From contig RHPI01002262.1 of the NCBI GenBank assembly GCA_009103225.1, positions 284,080-348,079 of the forward strand: DNA of 64,000 bases, read 5' to 3'. Under the pieces are notes generated by a model. The model was given only the letters and a program-made list of their open reading frames with translations. It made no database searches and had not been told where the DNA came from. Shown in pieces: positions 1 through 11,190 of the stretch (position 1 is its first letter; each line of letters opens with the position of its first letter). The translations under genes and the position numbers were made by a program. Source of the DNA: Chlorokybus atmophyticus (Eukaryota > Streptophyta > Chlorokybophyceae > Chlorokybales > Chlorokybaceae).

Positions 1-40
1 AGTTGTTTGTGAGGGAGGGAGCGCCTTGCAAGCAGCAGCC

Positions 41-987
41 ATGGCAAGGGAGGAAGACAGCCTGGCAGCCTTCGAACAGCGTGCTGCAGCTGCTGAGGTG
101 TGGGTGTATGTCCATGTGGTGTGGGTGTGCAATCGCTTGCCTTTGTGCATGTGTGCATGCGCGCGTGTGTGCATACTTGTGCGTGCATGTACTTGTACAT
201 GCGTGTTGATTCCTATGTTTGCTTGTTTGCTGAAAGTGTTCAACACAGAGCATGTTTGTGAAAATGCCTGCCCAAGCATGCATGTGAACATCTGTTCCTG
301 AGGCACATATATGCAAGGAGCTTACTTCGTCCAGATGCATGTACCAAAACACAATTGCTGTTGTTGTGCGCAGGAGCGCATCGCAACATTAGAACAGCAG
401 ATGGCAATGACCGGTAAGCTTCCACATCAATCAGCATCATTGATAGCTTCATACTTGTTTTTGAAAACACATCATGCCATCTGCACACGCTGCCTGACCT
501 ACAAGAGGCTCCCTTGTTGGCATAACGTAACATAACCCCTACTCACTTGCATTGTCTGTGGTGTTCAACTGGGATCATAACATCATACGTGGGTTGGTTA
601 TGCAGCAGCGCCAGGTGCTGCCTCAGTAAGCTCGGATGCGCTTAAAGCCAAGGTTCTAGCCATGTTGAAGGACGTTCAGCAAAACCTTGCACAAGCCTTG
701 AGTGAGCAGACTGATCTGAAGTCAAGGCACGCACAGGTGAATATGTGTTGTTTGCTTAATCACAACTTAGTAAATTGTTGTCATGCCTGGTGATGCTGAC
801 TCAGTGTTGGTTGGGCAATGTGTTGTGTGAGCCAGCGGCCCGTCTCATGTTGAGCTTGTGCAATCAGGTTGTCCAAGAGAGGGACCGCTTGGCCGTGGAG
901 AATGCCAAACTTAAGTATCAAAACCTGCACCTGACCAGGGCTGTGAAAGCGGCTGATCAGACCAATGAGACGCTCAAGCAGAAATGA
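41..987 (+). CDS. Small coiled-coil protein, 115 aa, four exons
   Basis: I do not recognise the family. Exons 41-97, 374-413, 606-736 and 868-987 join in phase with GT-AG introns and give 115 residues ending at TGA 985-987. The first in-frame ATG is at 41. The product is almost wholly helical and charged. It starts MAREEDSLAAFEQR, has a Gly/Ala/Ser-rich break near residues 33-41, then heptad-like sequence to the end, including ENAKLKYQNLHLTRAVK. There is no signal peptide or membrane segment. It is probably a scaffold or assembly subunit of a larger complex, but that is inference only. The window edge lies 40 bases upstream, so a further 5' exon cannot be excluded, although the ATG context and matching phases make the model reasonable. 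Confidence 0.7.
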
Positions 988-2559
988 GGCAGGCAACGGA
1001 TCAGCATAATTGAGAGAGAGTGTACAAAGTATGCAATGAGGTCTTAATGCGCGTTGATATTGTATTGTGTTTGCATGATTGTGTGGACGTCTACTTTCCA
1101 AATGGATTTCTCGTGATAGTTGTTGTTGCGGGCACAAAGCGTGCCGACATTTCTGGCCGCACACTGTGATGTGCGCGCATTGAATAAGCGGTTGAATTGC
1201 GTGCCACTTCAAGAGTTGACACTTGTCTTCAATACATAAACTCCATGCACTGGTTGTGTGCATATAGGGTGATCAGCTACAGGTATACACTCAAGTCTCA
1301 AGGACTAGGGCATATGCATATGTGGCTGGGGGCCAAGCAGTTGTTCTCATTGTGGCAGAGTCGTCTTCGTCATCGTGCATGTCGCCAGCTTCAAGGGCCC
1401 TTTGGCTAATCTCTCCCTTCCGTGCGGTCAGCAGGTGGTTATGGTTGCTGTACAAGTGTCTCTGCATCTCGTGCTGCTCCTGTTGCTGCCTGGTGTACTT
1501 GGTTGTCTTCCAGAGTCTTGGGGTGTGTACAAAGAACGTGGAGAGTATTAGCTGCGCGCAACGCATGCTACACACAGCATACATGGAGTGCTTGACTATC
1601 AAAGCTGTCGCCGGGAAGGCTTCCCATGGGGGCCATAGCCATTGTCGCGTCGTGCGTGCACTGTGCGGCGTGGACATCTCTAACGCTCCTGCGTGGTACT
1701 GGCAGGTGATCTTCGACACCTTCCTTTGTTTTTCTGCTTGCTTACCCCTCCTCCCTCTGGTCTAGCTACAGCACACAGTTAGTGTAGAGGGCCCCCCACC
1801 CAGTTGTCAGTAGCTTTGCAGTGCTTGTTGCTCTTGTTTGTATTACTGTTGTTCTTCTCATACCAGTTGCTTTGGTTTGACTACAGTTCCACGTGTTGTG
1901 CCTTTTACATGACACAACACAACTTGCCACTGCATGCCAAGAGCTAGCGCCATCAACAGCATATATGACATGCTTATTAATTACACAACGCACCTTTAAC
2001 ACGACCACCTGGCTCAACTACGCTCACGCTGCCTACTTCTCTACCTACTCTACCACTACAACTACCCCACCCTGCTAGTCATGCATGCTGTGTTCCTTCC
2101 AAGTCTTAGTGTGAAAGCTCTACCTTAGGCCCCCGTCTAATCAACAACAAACACTACTGGCACATTAAAATCACCTGCTCTAGTGTGTTGTGTATCGTCT
2201 TGCTATGATGGGTTTGCTTGCATCTTGCACGCCGACTTTGAGGGCCTTGCACAGCTCTTATGCAAATTATGTGTATACCAAAGAGGTAAGCCAGTAATGC
2301 ACCTATGTGCGTGCACGTCCGCGACTATGTATGCATGCGCGGTCATAAACACGTTGTCATACTTGCATACTGCTTACGTACAGCTTCGTCTCTCTCTAAG
2401 AGCGCCGACATATGCGTTTGCCCGTGAGGGGCTACAATGCTCTAAAATCAGAACAACTCGATGACCACTGAGGTGCTCGCAGTGCGTTGCTTCATACCAA
2501 GCAGACCACCGCATACGAAACAATATGAACGGCTGCAGTGCACCCATTCAGCAGCCTGC
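988..2559. other. Intergenic spacer, no supported gene
   Basis: The spacer lies between the coiled-coil gene (+) and the ceramide synthase (-), which converge on it. It holds open frames on both strands around 1290-1765, but none shows a domain, a conserved motif or a convincing splice pattern. No RNA gene was seen. Confidence 0.6.
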
Positions 2560-5243
2560 TCAGTCCTCATCATCTGCCAAGCAAAGGAAAGGCATCAACA
2601 TGAAGTCACACACACCACTCCATGCGTAAAAGTGCAGAGATTGGTGTTGTGACTTGCCTGACCGAATGTCTTTATTTATTTTGCCTGCGGCCAGCAGCTG
2701 CCTCTGAACCATGCGCATAATGAGGTAGAACCAGTACAGGTTGAGCACCATCAGCACCGACAACATGACGTTGAACTCATAGTACTGGCGAGGGTATGGC
2801 TTCGTCAGATGCAGCATTTCCACGGACTGGATGCTGCGCACAACACGCATATCAATCTCTTACGTTTGTAGTACTCAAAGGTATGACACGTTACAGACAC
2901 ACTTGGTGACAACAACTGATAAACAATGACCAACTCAACCTGCACTCAATCATGTCATGAACAGGCAAACATCCCACAACGCATGAAAAGGCGCATGAGC
3001 AACAGCACCCACCATGGGGATGAGTGAGTACGTGTTGGCAGTGGTTGTTGGCACACAACCAATGTGAACTCTCCCATGCAAGCCTTGATATGCATAACTC
3101 GCATATGAGTTTCAACCCAACCAATTCAGTAGCGCGCAAACAGATAGCCATTCATGTTGTTGGTTGTACCTTGTGCTCCAGAGGATCCAGAAGGGGAAGT
3201 ATATCAGCCTGAGCAGGATCCAGCTGGCCAGGAACACGCCAAACAGGCCCTGGACAAGGGTCTCCCACTTGGCCAGATTGGCCAGCTTGGCCGCCCCCAA
3301 GAACACGTCGCATGTGTCGTGGAGCAGGATAACCATAGAACCAATGCGAAACAACCTGTTCAAGGAGTGTGCACTAGGGCTCACATACACACATACACAA
3401 GCACATGCATATGCACAGACGCACGCACGCACGCACGCAACAACAATTCGACAGCTACCAGGCTTACCCTTCAAGATATGAGTACGAGAGCAGGCCGAAG
3501 GTAACAACATGGTGGGTGATCATGACCCAATAATCCTTCTTCTTGTCTTCTACAAAAGCCACTGCAAACGCGGAGTACGCATAATAGGCCGTCTCCACAA
3601 AGTACAAATATTTGAGCTGCGGACTGCGAGAAACGGCCAACACATATACACAGGCATCAGCACACGTGTTTGCTACATGTTATACCTGTGCATGCAACAA
3701 CAACACAACAATGAACCACACCCTCACCTCAAAGCTTGGGTTGGAGCGCCAATCCAGAAGTGAGTTGTGTCGGTGAACCATGGCTCCTTGTACACCACAA
3801 GCAGCGCATAACACGAGGTGAACAGGTAATATGAGAACTTCCATGACTCGTCATTCCATTTCACCATCTTCCTGTCTGCTGCGCCATGCTCAGCCTTTAC
3901 ATTGTCATCCTTCTTCTTGATGCCGAGGAAATACTGCCCCAGTGGCTGCAACACACAAGCAGTATCGACACAGGGCACACACTATGACAGATACATCACA
4001 TGTGCAAGCAGGTTGAAAGCAAGGAACCGAAACATTTACAATAGCACTATGCACACACGCAAGCATGTCAGCACGCGCGCACGGGCATGCGCAAAACTCA
4101 CCTCGAAGACGTCCTTGCACAATATGTGCCGTATGGTAGGATAAATGCAGAGCAACACAAGGAAGAAGAAGCCATCGTTCCAAGCCACCCTCGCTTTGAA
4201 CTGCTCATGAAAAGGCAAACATACTACACTGAAACATGCACGCCAATACAGACTCTAACAAAGTACAGTGCATGGTGACTGGTGGACATCATCATCGCTT
4301 CGCCCAGCCAGATAATACTATAGGAGTATGACCGTATGATGGACGAACCTTTTCAGAAAGCGGGGTGGAGTAATCGAGTTTTGACGTAGGTAACCGCAGC
4401 GTGTCTCCTGAGCCAGGCTTAACAACAACCTCTCCCCAGGCAACACCTGCAAAATTTTCAAGCCCGTAAACATGCAACACACAACAAGAACTGCAAAGTC
4501 AACGCATACACAATGCATGACGGTTTGGCCTACCTCACAATAGTGCTAAAATACATGTTGCAAACATGCCGTGAGCAATCAGTGGATAGTGGTTGGAAAA
4601 ACACATGAGAATGCAGTTTAATATACAGTGAGCGAATTGCTGACGGCCTGAGCAGATCTCAAATCTCAAGTGATTACGATGACATACAACCTTCGTTGAG
4701 TTGGTTGTCAAGTAAGTGCGGCAGCGGCACAATTGTTGTGTGCCAACGCGCAAAGCAACAGTGTTGCGCACAATGACGCTGTGATGTAATGCAGAAGGCG
4801 CAACAGCAAATACAAACAAAACACGATAAACCAACTGTGTCCAGCTACTGCAAGCGCATGCTATGCTATGCAAGCTAGCCAACACAGCGGCCACCGTCTC
4901 AACACAAATGAGCAACGCATTGTGGATGCACAAACTGCAGTAAGAAGGAGCAGAATTGCAGCAGAACTGTCCGCGGCATTAACAGCTGACACATACGAGA
5001 ATGTAACTGTAGGCATGTTTCACAGCTGCGGTGTGTTGCGTTGTAATGCAGTAACAACTTCGCTGGCACAATGCGGATGCTGTGCTGTCACCATGCTGCA
5101 GCTGCTCAGCTGCAGATCATGCTCTCTATATCAAAGCAAGCAAGTCGCCTCTCACCAAACAGCAACCCGCAAGCGGCAACGCATCCCGCAGATAACCACG
5201 CCCGCGTCAACGACGACGGCGACGGCCGGCGTAGGGACAGCAT
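2560..5243 (-). CDS. LAG1: LAG1/TLC-domain ceramide synthase, 344 aa, eight exons
   Basis: This membrane enzyme N-acylates sphingoid bases with acyl-CoA in the ER to make ceramide. Exons (minus) 5243-5156, 4446-4349, 4200-4102, 3945-3728, 3623-3468, 3355-3170, 2833-2658 and 2573-2560 join in phase. The LAG1 motif is clear: HHVVTFGLLSYSYLEG followed by FRIGSMVILLHDTCDVFLGA, with the conserved His pair and the LHD..D motif. Further TLC helices follow (FPFWILWSTS, FNVMLSVLMVLNLYWFYLI). An N-terminal hydrophobic segment (about residues 14-30) precedes GVAWGEVVVKPG. The protein ends KINKDIRSDDED, the acidic tail typical of the family. The last intron (2657-2574) has a GC donor (CAG|gcaagt) and leaves only 14 nt in the final exon. 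The start at 5243 is chosen because its exon joins in phase; it is the least certain part. Length fits the plant LOH/LAG1 family. Confidence 0.88.
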
Positions 5244-6350
5244 GGGGGAAAGGGCAGGACTCCGGCCGGCAGGGGACCTGTCACCCCACCCACCCCCGCC
5301 CACACCTCCGCCGCCCAACGACCCCCGTCACCGTCACCGCCGTCACCGCCGCCGCCTCCTGCTCCTGCTCCTGCTCCTGCTTCAGACACCTGCTGGCTGA
5401 GTGCTGCTGGCCTTTCCCGCCCACCCATCCGCGGCGCTGAGCAGCTGTGAGGGGGACAGCCAAGCTAAGCCAAACCAAGCCGCGCGTGGCGCTTTGCTGC
5501 GCAGCTTGGTCGTCTTTATAACTGGCAAGTGCATTGCCGATGTGCAACATTGGGCACGGTAATGTCGCGCTGTGCCAATACCTCAGTAATAAAAAGGGGT
5601 TACCATGTTAGAAACAACTGTCACATGCATGCATTGTTAGTATCAGTGTATGTGATGAAGATGTTGCCTGCATGGTTCACAACAGATAGCTGATTTGAAA
5701 CAGCAGGGGCCAGTCAGATAAGCAAGCAACGATTGCATGTATACTAAAAACGGAATTAAACGAAATACTTATGTTAATCATGTGTAGCATGACAATAGAT
5801 ATAGGTCTACACGGCGGCATCTGCGTCGTGCAAATGCGTAAACACTCATGTTTGATGTGGTTAACTTGCTACTCTTGGTGGAGAGCGCCGCAACCAGGAG
5901 ATGTTTGAATAATGCATGCGAGCGGCTAATCATTACCATGATGGTGCATTTTTTAATCAATGTCATCACGATGTTATGAGGTAACATCTGTACATATTAA
6001 GCCATAAAAGTGATTGTCTCTGCAGTATTTGGTTATGTGCAAAAGCCATACAGAAGCTCGTTTGTTATTTTAACTAAAATTCATGTTGCAGCCATAGTGG
6101 ATGGGTTTTGACGTGGTTTACTTTGGCTGCTTGTGTACTTACTGTTATGAAGGTTTATAGTGTTACCAGTTTTGATGACGCAAAAAGAAAGAAAATATCC
6201 TTTAGGTATCTTACATTGGATGCCACTCTCTCTCTGCTGTGAATGGTCTCGAGTTGGGTTGAACTCTGCTAAATTTGTACGTTACTACATTTGTGTATAT
6301 GGGTTGTTTACTCTTGGCTAGACACTATACTACCATGTGCACGACTTCAA

Positions 6351-6393
6351 GATTGTGTGTGCTGGCTTGAATAAATTAAGCCAGCACACAATC
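6351..6393. repeat. Near-perfect hairpin, 16-18 bp arms, 9-nt loop
   Basis: Arm 6351-6368 (gattgtgtgtgctggctt) pairs with 6378-6393 (aagccagcacacaatc) apart from one extra GT dinucleotide in the left arm. It lies in AT-rich spacer without genes. No other copy of the arm sequence was seen in the window. Confidence 0.85.
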
Positions 6394-7463
6394 GTAAGTT
6401 GCTTGGATAGCAACCTTTCTGCCTCAATATACAAATTGTATATCTATGATACAATAAATTTGTCGTACTGTATGTTAAGCCACTATTGTTACCGAAGTTT
6501 TAGATCTGAGCACATCCCGCAAACCATTTGGTAAATTGCTAATTAGCACCCATAAACATTGGCATTTCGTTTTCAACTTACAACAAATGGTCATGTACAA
6601 TTGTACAAAAATTGCGTGTACAAATGCTTAAAAGGTTAACATACAAATACACAACAAATTCATACAATAAGTTGAACAGAAAGATCACTTATAGAAAATG
6701 CAGCGTAGTAGACACATATACTGCATAATAACAAATTAGTAAGACTTGTTTATAAGATGCGCAGCTTTAAGTTCATTGGATCAACGAACTTATTTATCCA
6801 CGTTGGCATGAAAAGTGAAGGTTTGGTTTGCGCCATTTAAACTTACCCAAGAGCGCATGTTCATTTCAGCAATTGGTGCGAGCTGAGATCTATGAAATAC
6901 ATAAATGTATCTACGTAATAGCCGTCCTCGAAATAGGCTCCGGCACACCTACACAATAATTGAATATGTGCGCGCATATATGCAACTTTCATTGGCATGC
7001 ATGCAAACCGTTATGCAATGTTATCGTTCATGTCTTTATACTATTCTTTGCCTGCATGTCATTTATAACAAGCTCTGATTGCCAGTATGGCTTTTGGAAT
7101 TGTGTCTTAGCTCATGTTCCGAATATTTGTTTTTATCATATCATCATTATGTGACGATAGAACCAATAAGGTATTCGATTGCACACGTTAACAGTGGCAC
7201 TGTTCTGTTTCTTTTCCGTAAACGTGAGCGACACAGCAGTTCAAGCATGATTGGGGTCGATGACATGTACTGTTGATAAAGCAAAATAAAGTTATTGATG
7301 GATCTAACTCTGTTTGTAACGGAGTGCTACCTCTATAGAAGTTCCCGCCCTTATTTAGGGTTACATAAGGGTCCTAACGGGGTTAGACAGCCAATTAAGG
7401 CATATTAGGGCTATTAAAACCTAGTGTTAATGCTCTAATATAATGTTGCGATAAGTAACACTA

Positions 7464-7497
7464 ATATCGGCAGGAGACTCATGTCTCATGCCGATAT
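7464..7497. repeat. Hairpin, 15-bp arms with one mismatch, 4-nt loop
   Basis: Arm 7464-7478 (atatcggcaggagac) is the reverse complement of 7483-7497 (gtctcatgccgatat) with one mismatch. The loop is TCAT. Confidence 0.85.
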
Positions 7498-8482
7498 CAA
7501 CCGCATGACGGCGCTGCTAACGCAGCGACCGCCATAGCCGGAGTATCTGTTGCTCTGGCAACTGCCACGGCGGCGGCGGTAGCGTCGGCGTGGCTGATGG
7601 TGGTGTTGGGGTGAGGGATTAGAGGGAGGAGGGGTACTCCCCCTTACATCGGTATCGGAGCACGGGCGGCAAGGGGCCCGTGGGAGGTGCGGCGACAGGT
7701 AACAGGCACTGCAGGGGCGGCGGCAAGCGGCAGGCACCGCAGCGGCAGGCGGCAGCGACGGCAACTAATGGTAGTTATTATTTTATTTTCTTTTACTGCT
7801 GTGGTAACGCTGCTGCTGGTGCCTAGCCTAACCTAGCCTAGCATGGCAGATCATGCCATGCCATGCCATGCCTAACCTGCCTGTCATAGTCCAGTTTGTT
7901 ATTGGATGAAGGGAGGCGGCCATCCAGGCCCCTCCCTCAAGCATTGCATGCAAGCATACAACATAGTAATCATATACTGATTATTTTACCATATATTGTG
8001 TGCTGACCACCACGTGGATTCGTGGTGGTGTAAGGGTTTTCATCCATTTTCGATAACTCCCTTAAGGGCAGTTCGGTGACAACGATTGCCTCGTTACCGC
8101 CAATGAGCGCGGTGAGGCCGCCAGAATTTACTGAGCGGCCAATATCAAATTTCAGACTCACAACTCGATGATACCAGCCTGTAAGGTCGAGTTAACGAGA
8201 TTTTGGCACCCCGTGTGTCAATTGTAGTTATAGTTATGAGTGGAGCTGGGTTGTACAAACTAAAACTTTGAGCAGCCATCGTGAACCGTCGCGTGCATTC
8301 GCTTACGGTTTATATTAAAGTGATTGTCGAGTTAAAAGGTGTTTGGAGAGCTCTGCTTTTAGCTGTATACTCTACATAAACCCCTTGAAAACTTGACGCG
8401 ACAAAAGCACGAAGTTTTGCCACTTCATGCAGTGCACAATCTGTGTATTGTGCATTTGCTAACGGCTTATATCCTTGGGCAG

Positions 8483-10256
8483 ATGGCTGACCAAGGAGAG
8501 GGAGGTGAGAAGTACTTCGCCGTCCCTGACTCATCATCGTCATATGAGCCATTGGGTGATGACAAAGTGAGGAACTCGGATATGAGTGAGAGCTACAAGC
8601 TCACTGCGAGTGACAAGGAGAAAGCTGAGCAAGATAGCGAAGCTTCTCCCAACCAGTCTACTCAGAGTGGACCAGCTGCAATAGACACACAAAGTGTCAT
8701 TGGCGGGGCTATTAAGAAGTATGCCTCGGAGCGTAAGGCTCTACGTGACACCAACCCTTAGCTTCGTCAGGAAGCGTGGGAGGCGTGGGCACAGAAGGTT
8801 CGGGATAGCTATGAAACGGACTTTGACACTTCCTCCGAGGAAACGAGTCTTACAAGCAAGGAAATGGTGATCCGTATGCTTGAGCACGAGTTGACGAACA
8901 ATGTTCCGCTACTTGTGCTTGGCGATTTTAAAGTGGCTGCTCTCATGGCTGTTTATGATAAGCCACTCTCATACGAAGGGAAGCGAATGGCGTTTGAAGC
9001 CTTGGCCAACTTGGTGGTGGAAACCTCGCAGCGTTGCAAGGATGTGTTATAATACTTGGGGCTTAAATCAGTCTCGGAGGACAAGTTGGCTAGCTAAGTC
9101 AAGTTAACAACACGCCTTGATGTTATACAATTTCAATTGGTGGCGCTTCGCCAGCAGGTGACGGGTGCTACTTCTGCAGCTAGTACGTCGGCGGGGCTGC
9201 CGGTTACAGCGTTGAACACTCCCGAGAAGTTCAAGCCCAACGGCAGCGTTACCATCCACGACTGGGTGGTGACTGTCAAGCACTATTTGACAGCATTAAG
9301 ATGCCATTTGGTGAGCTAATTGCTATTGCTAAGTTGCTTATGCTGTCTGACGCACTCGCCAAATGGGCGAGACAGACATATGATGGTGCTTTAAAGATAG
9401 TAGAAGCACTGTATCAGTTTCTGTTGGAACAATATGGTGGCATGGACCTGGCCACTCAGGCTCGTAACAAACTCAGCAAGTTGCAACAAAATGGTCGGGC
9501 CGCTTCGGTGTATATGCGAGAGTTTCAGTAATTGGTGGGTCGCGCTAACAGTGGCCTGATGCCTATAGATAATGCCGAGCAGCTTGAGTTGTGCAAGCGT
9601 GGCTTAGATGCGCGTGTGCGCGATCACTTGCAGTACAACACGGCAACCTGACTGCCTTGGGTTCCTGCCGACTTGACCACATTGCAAAAGCTAAGTGCAT
9701 ACATGTATGATGACGACATGGCGATGCAGGAAAAATCACATGTAGCAGCTGCGGCCAAGCCGCAAGGAGTGGGAGGCAAGCGTTACCATCAGCCGAGCGT
9801 ACACGCGGCAAAAAGCCAACAACTTACATGCCCCCCACCAGTGCTACAGGTGGTGTTGCGCCTGCTGCGGCTTGCAACTGTTTCATGTGCCGTCAGCTTG
9901 GCCACATTGCAAAGAGTTGCCCAAACAAGGCGAAGGGCAAGGCCAAGAAAGCTGAATACGATTACGCCGTAACTGATGTAAGAGTGGTTGATAGTCAGTT
10001 GCTTGAGATGCAGGCAGTAAACTGGTTTAATGATATGTCCCAAGTGCATGTAATGACATATGCATGGCAAGCACATGACAAGCAACCACTTTTTAATATT
10101 GGAAACGTGGAAGAAAATGCTTGTGTACTGGTACATGTGAAATTTCACATGCTTACCGATGTGTTGCATGCATTGACTGACTTGCAAAACCTTGAGTATG
10201 GCGGTGATGGTGCCAAAGTATCATGGCCCATGGTTAAAGCATACTCGGGGGGGTAG
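8483..10256 (+). pseudogene. Decayed LTR-retrotransposon Gag with CCHC zinc knuckle
   Basis: The reading frame starts with ATG at 8483 and runs to TAG at 8759. It continues in the same frame past this stop and past TAA stops at 9050 and near 9095, then shifts frame near 9300. In the second frame are EALYQFLLEQYGG and ASVYMREFQ, which look like the capsid region of Ty3/gypsy-type Gag. A TAA follows at 9529-9531, a further stop near 9650, and another frame change leads to a zinc knuckle CFMCRQLGHIAKSC (CX2CX4HX4C) at about 9880-9925 and a basic stretch. The multiple stops and shifts show it is dead. No protease, reverse transcriptase or integrase follows, and I found no flanking LTR pair. The structural call rests on the CCHC motif and the capsid-like context. 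Confidence 0.72.
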
Positions 10257-10422
10257 TATCTTAAAATAATGCAACAAGCGTGAAACAGGGACATGACGAT
10301 TGTCAGCAATTTTGATCAAACCCCCACATTAATCATGGACTCTTGGCTACCTTTTAAAGACGAGTGGTACCTTTGTTGTGGACATTTAGTGGCACAATGC
10401 AGGGTGCAAATATTGGCAACGG

Positions 10423-10452
10423 CCGTGCACCTGAGGATACTCAGTTGCACGG
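10423..10452. repeat. Hairpin, 12-bp arms with one mismatch
   Basis: Arm 10423-10434 (ccgtgcacctga) pairs with 10441-10452 (tcagttgcacgg) with one mismatch across a 6-nt loop. It lies just downstream of the Gag relic. Confidence 0.7.
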
Positions 10453-10546
10453 TCGTGGCTCAGTCCACCTGTAATCTCAATGATGTAATGGCCGTCACCG
10501 CCAGTCGGCGGCCGTTTGCATAAAGGGACTGACCTAGACTGACAGG

Positions 10547-10570
10547 TACCTGTTAATTGTTTAACAGGTA
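10547..10570. repeat. Perfect hairpin, 10-bp arms, 4-nt loop
   Basis: Arm 10547-10556 (tacctgttaa) and 10561-10570 (ttaacaggta) are exact reverse complements around TTGT. Confidence 0.75.
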
Positions 10571-11190
10571 TTATTTATCAGTTCGAAATAACAGCAATCA
10601 ATACTGTGTTGGTTTCTTATTGCATGTATTGCATGTGACGTGCTGCATGCATGCCAACATGTGCTTCTCAACGTTAGTAACATTTTCAATGTTGACTCCA
10701 CGTTGATGAGCGCATCTCACTGTACCATGACATCCTCTTCAACAATTATGAAGCATTGCTTGGTCATAGAGTAGGCTCCAACTTCAAAATCCTTATACTT
10801 GATTCACAAATGCACATCCACACTACCTAAGACATGATACTTCTTCATTGCATTGGGTAGGCACGGCAATCATTCATGATGTTTGTGAGCATGCAGCATG
10901 TTTTATGCTTATACGCAAATATGCTTACAACAGGTCGACGCAAGCGTTCGGCTGGCGGCGGCGGCGGCGGCGATTGTCTATGTCCGGAGCCAGGACATCT
11001 TCACTCACCTACATATGGTAGGCGCTCTGCTGATATGCGGTATGACAGCTGGTCAGCAATGCACGCATCCACAACGCATGCAACCACTGTTTTGATGTGG
11101 ACACCAGCTTTGTTCACATGCAAAGCAAGCCCCAACGAACCTTAACTACACGTACACACCGCCTGTTCTAGTGACTGCAGCTACACCAGC
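10571..11190. other. Spacer upstream of the NOL8-like gene
   Basis: There is no supported coding sequence. A short GGC-repeat patch lies near 10950-10975. The region presumably contains the promoter and 5' UTR of the gene starting at 11191, but no defined element is visible. Confidence 0.5.

Larger units (their letters stand above)
5244..8482. other. Long AT-rich intergenic region with GC-rich promoter-proximal patch
   Basis: The first 200 bases upstream of LAG1 are GC-rich with (GTCACC)-like triplet runs. From about 5500 the DNA becomes AT-rich with many stops in all frames. A second GC-rich patch at 7500-7770 is open on the minus strand but reads as low-complexity Arg/Pro/Ser. Two hairpins (6351-6393 and 7464-7497) are listed separately. 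No gene is supported. Confidence 0.55.

Noticed and set aside
1291-1765. Overlapping 142-147 codon frames on both strands
   Set aside because: No domain, no phase-compatible exons around them, and the two strands are equally open; LAG1 ends at 2560, so this is not its 3' part.
5106-5550. Several GC-rich frames on both strands next to LAG1 exon 1
   Set aside because: Low-complexity Gly/Pro/Arg/Asp readings caused by triplet repeats. Only the segment 5156-5243 was kept, because it joins the LAG1 exons in phase.
7316-7332. Sequence TGTAACGG resembling the start of the LTR at 38178
   Set aside because: Only eight bases match; no LTR end, partner or primer-binding site could be paired with it.
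7486-7764. 92-codon minus-strand frame
   Set aside because: Arg/Pro/Ser low complexity in a GC patch, no motif.
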